From Theocolax elegans (Eukaryota > Arthropoda > Insecta > Hymenoptera > Cerocephalidae), in NCBI GenBank assembly GCA_026168455.1, contig CM047427.1, forward strand, positions 16,167,301 through 16,231,300: a stretch of DNA of 64,000 nt. Reading direction: 5' to 3'. Below are positions 56,175-64,000 of the stretch, one piece after another. Each line of letters begins with the position of its first letter. Position 1 is the first letter of the stretch. The translations under genes and the position numbers were made by a program. The notes under the pieces were generated by a model. The model ran no database searches, was not told the DNA's origin, and saw nothing but the letters and a program-made list of their open reading frames with translations.

Positions 56175-58400
56175 TGTAACGTACTGGTCAATCCTTCGGA
56201 CTTTACGCAGTTCGTAAGTTTGAGATGGGATTAGATGTCTCGTGGCTCGGAGGGACTAAATCGTTTCTCCCGTACTCTCGATGATTGATAGGCGTGGTGA
56301 CCCTCCGTTGAGCTTAATGAGGCAGCGTGTGGCAAAGCTTTATTTATGTGAATTTACAAGATGGCAGAAGTGCCAAAACCCTCGTGTAAAGTGCAGTTTG
56401 TTTCCCTCGTGATTGGAAAGCCTGTCCTCCTCGATGATCCGATGTATATTTACTTTCCGTGCTTTTAAATTATATACTTTACCTCGACGTTATACTTTTA
56501 TTAATACCTAGTTCCTTCTATGTATATAAGGAAAGATTAGTAAAGAAATAAATAACTCGATAATCAACTTTAACCTGATAAAGTGGTACGATTATTTATT
56601 TATTTTTAATGTACACTCTTCGCGTTATGTCGCGGGTGCTCGTGCACGTACGAATATAAATCAGTATAATTAAGCGATATTAACAATGAAATATTGACTG
56701 GAACGGTAATTAGAACGCGTCCGCTTACTATCGGTATAAATTAGAATATACTTTGTATCTTAATAGAAGAAGACCGTTCGACGAGCACACTGCGCTCGTG
56801 AGTAGCATCGTGGCGGGGACAGTTCAGTCTGATTGGTCGCGCGTGACGATACATAGAAGGTTCTAGAAGCGTTGGTCTCTTTTTATTGGTCCGTTGTTGT
56901 CAAGCGCGAAAACGCTGACTTAAACTTTACGCGAAAATATCGTAACTGGTGACGATATCTAACACCGGATGTTATAAGGATACATGATATTTATTCCGTT
57001 GGCTTCTACGTCGTATAATTACTCTATATGCTTCTAGAATGTTCTATGTTCGTTGGTTTTACAATATTCGTTAATATATTATTGATTATCGGGAGGGGAA
57101 AAGGATCTTTATTACAAAAGTCTGTTGTATATGAAATTTCGAGTCGATCGCTTAAGTTAAATTTCGAAATAGAGACGTTTTTGTGTTTCGCGGTGTTGTT
57201 TACTGATGTTTCCTGTGATTAGAAATATTCCTTTCTTATTTATAATAATTTTAAATGGTAACATTACATTTATTTATAATAAGCATGCGTATATTAGTAT
57301 AAAAAGTATGTATATAAGTAACGCTGGTTTTTTATCGCATCTTGCGATTGGTGCAATACGTGTTATTCAATAATATTCATATAGTTCTTGTCCCTTTGTA
57401 TGTTTAAACAAAATTATAAATAAACAGTTGCATTGTAAGAGTCTTCAGATGGTACCAGTCGACGCTATTCATGATCGAGAAGTTGTTTCGGGAAGATTTG
57501 CCGTATGTCGGTAAGACAGTTTCACTCCTTATCGATGGTGGGTAATATATTACCGACTGTCGCATGTTTGATGGTCGTCGGCAGCTAATCGTCTCCCTCT
57601 GGTAACATTTATCGGCAGCAGCCTCGTTTAGTTACGTATCACTCGATCAACGTTGATAGAACTCTCATCTGCCAGAAATGGTTGATGTATCGACTATTAT
57701 TGGTGTTGGAACGTTTTCGTAGCAGGGCCAACCTCATTTGCGGATGTGCGTGGCTCGTCTCCGTAGTGGGCGATCTAGAATTTTGATCATTTATCCAACC
57801 ACCGCGAGGGTGAACATACATTAGTATACTGTATATACGAATATGTGTTAACTATAGTGACAATGGATGGTATAGGTGGGAACAAATATGCATATCGTAT
57901 AGAACGATGAATTTTAGGGGGGGTGGGGCTCTTATCAAAATTTTGATATCTGTCGTCGTTGTCTAGTAAACTCCAATAGTAGCGTACAGTTACGTCACAG
58001 TGCTTGAATTGATATATATATATATGTATATATGAGTAATCATACAATAATAAAAATAATAATAAATATCGGTTTAGTCGGTATATTCCATGGTCGTTAT
58101 TGAGAATAGAAGTGCTCGACAGGTCGATGTTTGGTGTGTGGACCCAAGTCACTCCCACTCTTACAGCATTCAAGATATGCCTCTGAGACCGATTTCATAT
58201 TAGTCGCTTAAGATCTACATACTGCCATCTATTCGCCTACGCAGATAAAAGTGTTTAACATTTATTGAAATAATATTGTACTTAAAATAACAATAGTATG
58301 TAATTAACAATTAAGTTAGATCGTTTATATTTCTTAGTTATACAATAAGAACAACATAGTAAGGTCGCAAATTCTGCGAGCTGAGCCTCATATCGTAACA
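56175..58400 (-). repeat. G1 LTR on the minus strand, nearly complete
   Basis: TGTAACGTACTGG to CGTAACA, with about 80 bases deleted near 56778 (gaccgttcg joined to acgagcacac). Together with the plus-strand LTR at 54750 it forms an inverted repeat with arms of about 1.4 kb and a loop of about 0.8 kb. No target duplication is seen across the pair (TAAA left, TTTG right). Confidence 0.93.
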
Positions 58401-58678
58401 TTTGCAATATTTATTAGAACTAATACGTGCAAAACTAATTTTGCGATAGCTGTAAAATTTAAACGTCAGCAAATTTTGGGGTATAGGTGGTAGGAGATAG
58501 GTGATTGAAGCGTAAAAGCTTCCTATGGTGGTCAGATTATCATCCGCCGCGATTGCGAACTTTTATGAGTTTCCTGGTTGACGACGTTTACGAGGAGAAG
58601 AAAGAACAAGACGACGAAGTCTTTATAGGTAAGCCGAAATATTTTAATTAAAAATATTCAATAAAATATAAAATGTTC

Positions 58679-58681
<3 letters not shown>

Positions 58682-58741
<60 letters not shown>
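58682..58741. repeat. (TC)n(AC)n microsatellite
   Basis: About 38 bases of TC repeats followed directly by about 22 bases of AC repeats. Simple sequence, no other function seen. Confidence 0.97.
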
Positions 58742-58786
58742 TCGGCGAGTATAGGGAAAAGGGGTAATAACTTTGATTTTAAGAGA

Positions 58787-58908
58787 GGTAATACTATGAA
58801 CAGACACAACAAACCTGACCTTGACTTAGAGTAGTCTGTGATAGACGGAGTTACTCGAGGTCAATGGGTAAGTGGTGGGGATTTGTTGTGTCTGTCCATA
58901 GTACCACC
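58787..58908. repeat. Short inverted-repeat (MITE-like) unit
   Basis: The left end ggtaatactatgaacagaca and the right end (as its reverse complement) ggtggtactatggacagaca match with few differences and extend through caacaaa. The interior also has a weaker inverted repeat starting tgacct. The ~122-bp size and palindromic layout fit a small non-autonomous DNA element, but no target duplication is clear. Confidence 0.5.
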
Positions 58909-59861
58909 ATAACTACTATCGCGATTTTGTTATAAATAATTTGCCGCGTGAACGCCGCTGGCGACCGTGACGATTTTATTATTATTAAATAGTCCAGCTT
59001 ATTTTAAAAGTGTTGTTTTCATATTTGGGAGCCGTTCACACTGATCCCCGGTGAACGTGTTTTAATTTCATAAAAAATAATCATTTAATGAAAAACACAT
59101 TTCGAAGTAACAAATTATTATTAGATTTAATATTATTCAAGAAGTTCATTTAAATATTTAAATCTCGAGCGTGGAAGCCGCGAGCGAGTATAAGTTAGTT
59201 CAACACTTGATATAAGTATACACCTGGAAGGCGACGACAACTGATTTTCTTACTGTCGCGTGGCAGTGGGGAACTTCTCCCGTTTTGATGCTTTCGTTCT
59301 TGGTTTGCTGCTTACCACATTTCCCTCACCAAGGCGCGTAACACGTACAGGTAAATACGTACGTGTATTGGTACCTTATAACTGTGTAAGTTACGGTGCG
59401 CTTGCGCGTTTATATTAATTGCTTATTAAATATGTTTTGATTACTCTAAATTATTTACAATAAGTACAAAAATGACTTACAATGATTTCTCATAGTGCGG
59501 CGATTACGCATGTTAATCTCTTTTACTAATTATTCTATTATTTGTAAAATTTAACTTGAAACTTGAAAATTGTTAACTAGTAATTTTCGACATTGAAAAA
59601 AAATTCTTTTATTAATAATTAACTTATAATGGAGTTCCTTGTTACTCTTAAATATTTGTAATAATTATATATCTAGTTAATTGTTATTCTTTATTAAGTA
59701 AATTAATAACTTTCTCAATTTTAGTTGTATCGCGCTGATATTTTGAACAAAACGTCAAAATAAAATAGAAAAAATAATAAAATTATACTTCTTGCAATTT
59801 CCGATTATTTAAAACCGATTGTTTAAACTAATTATTTAAACATTAAATATCAACTGAAAAA

Positions 59862-59940
59862 ATCTTCCCGAGCCGGGACTTGAACTCGGTCAATTGGCGT
59901 GAGAAGCGAACACTCTAACACTTGAGCTGTTACGCTCTCG
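59862..59940 (-). pseudogene. tRNA-like sequence (SINE head or tRNA pseudogene)
   Basis: On the minus strand an A-box-like GCTCAAGTGTTAGAG is followed, at tRNA distance, by a B-box-like GAGTTCAAGTCC and then TTTTTT, a Pol III terminator. The D-arm (GCTC/GAGT) and most of the T-arm (CCGAG/CCCGG) pair, but the acceptor strands do not, so it is not a working tRNA gene. A tRNA-derived SINE or pseudogene is more likely. Confidence 0.55.
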
Positions 59941-59962
59941 TGAGTACTAAGCTTTGATATCT

Positions 59963-59997
59963 CTACATTAGCTAAACGCATATGTTAGCTAATGTAG
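59963..59997. repeat. Perfect 13-bp inverted repeat
   Basis: ctacattagctaa and ttagctaatgtag are exact reverse complements separated by acgcatatg. It lies ~25 bases upstream of the tRNA-like unit on that unit's strand. It may be a relic of a small element. Confidence 0.8.
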
Positions 59998-60536
59998 CTT
60001 GAAAGACAAAATAATTTTTCACATAAAATAATTGTTTTTACGTCGAAATTGATTTGTGCCGTAACAAGATTATCCAAGTTTCACCGGACAAAGTAACTGA
60101 TACCTCAGTTATTTCGGTGACCCAGGGGCCTGATTCTGTAAAGTTTACGCACGATAGCGTAAATTTTATCGATTGCTGTCGATAAGCGTTAGATAAAGCG
60201 TTAATTTGGTTTCGATAGATCCTTAACGAAATTACGGACTCAGAAAATGGGCATTTATTATGAATTTTTATGAAAAAAGAAATAGAATTTTATGAACAAA
60301 GGCCCTCCGGGGCCTTTTTATGTAACGTTTACGCGTATTATCGTAAATTTTAACAAAAACTGTCGATAAGCGTTAAATAAATGCGTTATAGTTGTTTCGA
60401 TATATTTTTTAATTTCTGACAATAGTTTCTGGAGGCGAAAATTTTACTCTCGGCGAATTGACATCGCGAAGTAAATCGCTTGCGCATTCCTCGCATTGAA
60501 ACCATGTAAATATCGACTTTCCTCACTGATACATGC

Positions 60537-62310
60537 ACAAATGTACGTGTGTGTGTATTGTACAGAATGGAAAATTATGTCGGAAATATAAATGTGTATA
60601 AATTATGTGATGTTTTTAGATTTTTATCGCAGTTTACGATGTTCAACTGTACACGGTATTTATGGTATTCTTTTCTTTTAAGCATTAACTTTTTTTAGAT
60701 ACAATTACAATTATTAATTTTATTAGCGTTTATATTTTTAATGAACGTAGGCAGATGTAAAATTTCATAAAATCAATACTAAAAGAATCAATATTATCCG
60801 ATTTACTATCGATTTTTATAAAATATAATTTCTTAGGATGTTATAATTTTTTTTGTTCCTTTGAAAAACATTTTAAAATCAGATCTAGGTATATAGTACA
60901 GTATTATAGTAGAAGTAATATCAATTTATTTCGAAAAAGCGAGTAAATTTATTTGGAAAAATGTTTTTTTTACAATTTGTAATGAGTTATAAAGAATAAT
61001 TTTTTAACAATAATTTTGTGAAATATATTTGACACAAAATTTCTAGTTTGCCTAATAATTTTTTAAATTTTAAGTCAAATAATTTGAAACATTTTTTTAT
61101 ACTTCAAAAAGAACTGTGAAAAATAATTTGAAAAATAATTTCTTAAATTTTAAATAAAGAAATGAATAATTTCGAATACAACTCCCAATAAATGAATACG
61201 AAAAAACACTTGAAGCTTCATTAATAAATATAAACAAACTAATTGAAATTTAAAAAGCTAAGAAATTGCAATGAAATTGATTTTATTTTTGATTTTTCTT
61301 CATCGTGCTGCATTTTTTATTTTGTTGATTTTTCTCTTGTAAGATCTCTTTAATATCAACTAAAACTGAAATAAGTTCTTTGAAATTTCCATCCACCCAC
61401 TGCCCATCCTTCCATCCTTGCACATACCCAAAATACCCACCCACCCATCCATGCACAAATGTACGTGTGTGTGTATTGTACAGAATGGAAAATTATGTCG
61501 GAAATATAAATGTGTATAAATTATGTGATGTTTTTAGATTTTTATCGCAGTTTACGATGTTCAACTGTACACGGTATTTATGGTATTCTTTTCTTTTAAG
61601 CATTAACTTTTTTTAGATACAATTACAATTATTAATTTTATTAGCGTTTATATTTTTAATGAACGTAGGCAGATGTAAATATAATTTCTTAGGATGTTAT
61701 AATTTTTTTTGTTCCTTTGAAAAACATTTTAAAATCAGATCTAGGTATATAGTACAGTATTATAGTAGAAGTAATATCATTTATTTCGAAAAAGCGAGTA
61801 AATTTATTTGGAAAAATGTTTTTTTTACAATTTGTAATGAGTTATAAAGAATAATTTTTTAACAATAATTTTGTGAAATATATTTGACACAAAATTTCTA
61901 GTTTGCCTAATAATTTTTTAAATTTTAAGTCAAATAATTTGAAACATTTTTTTTATACTTCAAAAAGAACTGTGAAAAATAATTTGAAAAATAATTTCTT
62001 AAATTTTAAATAAAGAAATGAATAATTTCGAATACAACTCCCAATAAATGAATACGAAAAAACACTTGAAGCTTCATTAATAAATATAAACAAACTAATT
62101 GAAATTTAAAAAGCTAAGAAATTGCAATGAAATTGATTTTATTTTTGATTTTTCTTCATCGTGCTGCATTTTTTATTTTGTTGATTTTTCTCTTGTAAGA
62201 TCTCTTTAATATCAACTAAAACTGAAATAAGTTCTTTGAAATTTCCATCCACCCACTGCCCATCCTTCCATCCTTGCACATACCCAAAATACCCACCCAC
62301 CCATCCATGC
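60537..62310. repeat. Internal ~0.92-kb tandem duplication
   Basis: acaaatgtacgtgtgtgtgt begins at about 60537 and again at about 61456. Nearly identical sequence follows each, ending in ccacccatccatgcac. The second copy lacks ~60 bases (near 61677) present in the first (from about 60760). It lies entirely inside the inverted-repeat element. Confidence 0.92.
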
Positions 62311-62420
62311 ACCTACCTACCCACCCATCCACCCATCCATTACCCCACCCACCCATCCACCTATCCATGCACCCACTCACCCATCCACCCATCCACCCAC
62401 CCACAGACACACACACACAC
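62246..62420. repeat. CCAT/CCAC minisatellite followed by (AC)n
   Basis: Irregular four-base units of CCAT, CCAC and CTAC type, then an AC run near 62406-62422. A shorter version ends the first copy of the duplication (61388-61455). The open frames through it are low-complexity artefacts. Confidence 0.93.
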
Positions 62421-62720
62421 ACAATTGGTTACAATTGGTTACAATTGGTTTTACAAAGTTAATATAGCATTATATAAGATTTAGCGTTAACTTCAAAATT
62501 TAACGATAGTTTTATGTCCACGAAAAAATTTGAACATAAACTAGGCGTTAAATATGCTTTAACGCATGACATTTTTGTCGTTATGACGATTACGTAAGCG
62601 ATATCAACAGTAACGCTTGCGATAAGCGATAAAAACTGTCGATAAGTCGGTTTAACGCATCCGATATAGCGTTAAACAGCTATTTAACGCATCGTTAACA
62701 TTACAGAATCAGGCCCCTGG

Positions 62721-63416
62721 CGACAGCATTAACCTGATTTTCATATACTATAGACATATCATCGTCATATACATATCATATCATCGTTATAGAAATAGTC
62801 ATAATATGTACCATAACGATTATCATTCGCTCTCTCCCTCTCAAGGATATTAATAATTCGATTCCATTAAAATTAAACTAGCTAAAATCCTCACTCGCTC
62901 ACGCTCGCTCGATGAAAAATCATTATATAATTGATAATATTAAATTAAACTAAAAAATATTTTATTATTTAACAACATTTAATTATTATTTATTAAATTG
63001 TACCCATATAGATTTATTATCATATGTATAATAATTAATGATTATTATTATTATACGATGAATTAAAATCATATTAAAAAAATTATAAATTATCTATAAA
63101 AATAATTATTTTTGTATGAAATAGAGTTTAATTATTATTGCAATAGCATTTATCTTAAAGGAATTATTATTGAGTTTTTATTGTCATATATGTATACATT
63201 CTTTGCAAAATTTTATTGATTTATTTATTTAGCAGTACTTATTAATTTGTTTGTTATTGGTAATTTGGTAATAGCACTTTTTATAGAGAATGCGTTAATG
63301 AGTTTCTGTTATCCTAGTATATGAAGTAATGTTTTAAAAATAAAAAAATATTAACATAAAAACAAAAATTATGTGACTTAAAATCGTTCAAGGCACTAAC
63401 TAAAGTGTAGTATAGA
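62721..63416. other. AT-rich DNA, nothing recognised
   Basis: Runs of ATCATA and TTATTA type with no coding frame, repeat ends or RNA-like structure that I can support. Confidence 0.6.
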
Positions 63417-63419
63417 CTA

Positions 63420-63755
63420 GAGATGTGCGAGTACCCGAAATACTCGACCCGATCGGGTTCGGGTTTTTTCCTCGGGTTCGGGCGGGTACTCGAGTATTTT
63501 CGGGACCCGCAAAATAATCGGGTTACTCGAAATAATCGGGTTCCCCGAAGTTATCGGATTACTCGAAATAGTCGGCTTACTCGAAATAATCGGGTTCCCC
63601 GAAGTTATCGAATTACTCGAAATAGTCGGGTTACTCGAAATAATCGGATTCCCCGAAGTTATCGGGTTACTCGAAATATTCGGGTTACCCAAACTTATCG
63701 GGTGATTCGAAATAATCGGGTAATCCGACATAATCGGGTAACCCGCAAAATTCCG
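63420..63755. repeat. Tandem array of short CGGGT-type units
   Basis: From about 63510 the unit is ~19 bases (forms of ttactcgaaataatcggg). Variants alternate in a higher-order pattern of about 57 bases (a ttccccgaagttatcgg unit recurs near 63540, 63596 and 63650). The preceding tagagatgtgcgagtacccg and gggttcggg runs are inversely related and may be one end of a DNA transposon whose other end is outside or degraded. Open frames on both strands across it are repeats, not genes. Confidence 0.85.
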
Positions 63756-63789
63756 GTCAGTGTGTGTTTGAAGAAGTATTATTTTTAGA

Positions 63790-64000
63790 TCTGTAGATTC
63801 GCTTTTATTTTATTGAAAAAATTCAATTTTTGAAAATTATTTATGAAATTTTTGACTGTTATACTTGATATAATTGAGTCAGACAAGGTGTATTTTATGG
63901 AGAATAAACAAATCTTTGCTCTCGATTCGGGTTTTTCAAAATATCTCTATTAGTTTTCAAGTTATTAAGAAAAAACTGATTTTTTTCAATTTACGATAAC
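63790..64000. other. AT-rich right edge, nothing recognised
   Basis: No coding frame, repeat or element end is visible before the window stops. Confidence 0.5.

Larger units (their letters stand above)
58401..59860. other. Non-repetitive DNA, no gene recognised
   Basis: Less AT-rich at first. A short frame MSFLVDDVYEEKKEQDDEVF ends at a good donor (ATAG/GTAAGC, about 58629), which could be a 5' exon of a host gene, but nothing else supports it. Another donor-like site follows acgtacag at about 59350. The remainder is AT-rich. Confidence 0.4.
60122..62720. mobile_element. Non-autonomous DNA transposon with terminal inverted repeats (~2.6 kb)
   Basis: The left end CCAGGGGCCTGATTCTGTAA is repeated exactly in inverse at 62701-62720. 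Inside both ends lie many copies of a gataagcgttaaa/taacgc motif, inverted between the two sides, as in subterminal repeats of foldback-like or hAT-like elements. No transposase frame is seen. The flanks (ggtgac and cgacag) show no clear target duplication, so the superfamily is open. Confidence 0.8.

Noticed and set aside
60298..60320. Hairpin aaggccc/ggggcctt followed by T-run, like a bacterial terminator
   Set aside because: Eukaryotic context and location inside a DNA transposon; no transcript end is implied.
62216..62484. Pro/His/Thr-rich and Gly/Trp-rich frames
   Set aside because: Translations of the CCAT/CCAC minisatellite and AC run.
63417..63788. 104- and 121-codon repeat proteins on both strands
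   Set aside because: Both strands are open because the DNA is a short tandem repeat; no start context or domain supports a gene.
1..64000. A complete, functional novel system
   Set aside because: No locus here has a full set of intact genes. The novelty lies in fused and nested mobile elements, not in a working pathway that can be shown from sequence.

Overview
This is intergenic, repeat-dominated DNA from an animal genome, almost certainly an insect. Gypsy-type LTR retrotransposons, a Jockey-type LINE, a Polinton/Maverick remnant, satellites and spliceosomal-looking sites in AT-rich DNA all fit an insect. The combination is reminiscent of ants and other Hymenoptera, but that placement is inference. 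Almost no host coding sequence is visible. The one candidate is a small TIMMDC1-like terminal exon at about 12.8-13.0 kb on the minus strand.

The dominant element, called G1 here, is a gypsy-like (Metaviridae) retrotransposon on the minus strand with unusually long LTRs of about 2.29 kb, a Leu-tRNA-like primer binding site, a purine-rich tract, gag, a pol frame shifted by -1 relative to gag, and an env C-terminus in one copy. Copy 1 (1-8703) is cut by the left window edge. Copy 2 (16178-26675) has both LTRs, but they belong to different subfamilies and no target-site duplication is visible. Copy 3 (26895-44182) keeps the longest ORFs (gag 505 aa, PR-RT-RNase H 1014 aa) but lacks most of integrase and all of env. 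Its 5' side is a chain of rearranged LTR/leader/gag pieces. Further G1 LTRs lie at 9250-11119, 28895-31187 (solo, opposite strand, GGAT duplication) and 54750-58400 (two in inverted orientation).

A related but distinct element, G2 (44183-49830, minus), carries gag zinc knuckles, DTG protease, RT/RNase H, integrase and an env ectodomain that looks like a mononegavirus/chuvirus-type glycoprotein. All are broken. A small inverted G2 piece sits at 26676-26894. G2 is fused directly to a decayed Polinton (about 49.8-54.5 kb, minus). That remnant shows, in transcription order, a PolB N-terminal fragment, a chromodomain integrase, a penton-like minor capsid protein, a small basic virion-like protein and the major capsid protein. 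Its penton gene is split by a solo LTR (51487-52325, AGAC duplication) related to another solo LTR at 13505-14610 (GTAT duplication).

Between and beyond these lie a dimeric satellite of about 333 bp (14777-16177), an array of about 174 bp (8704-9249), a Jockey ORF1 fragment (27491-31265), a 2.6-kb terminal-inverted-repeat element with an internal 0.9-kb duplication (60122-62720), a tRNA-like Pol III unit (about 59.9 kb) and a short-unit CGGGT-rich array (63.4-63.8 kb). No protein system appears intact end to end. The nested, same-strand TE graveyard with inverted LTR pairs resembles pericentromeric heterochromatin or a piRNA-cluster-like locus, which is an inference.
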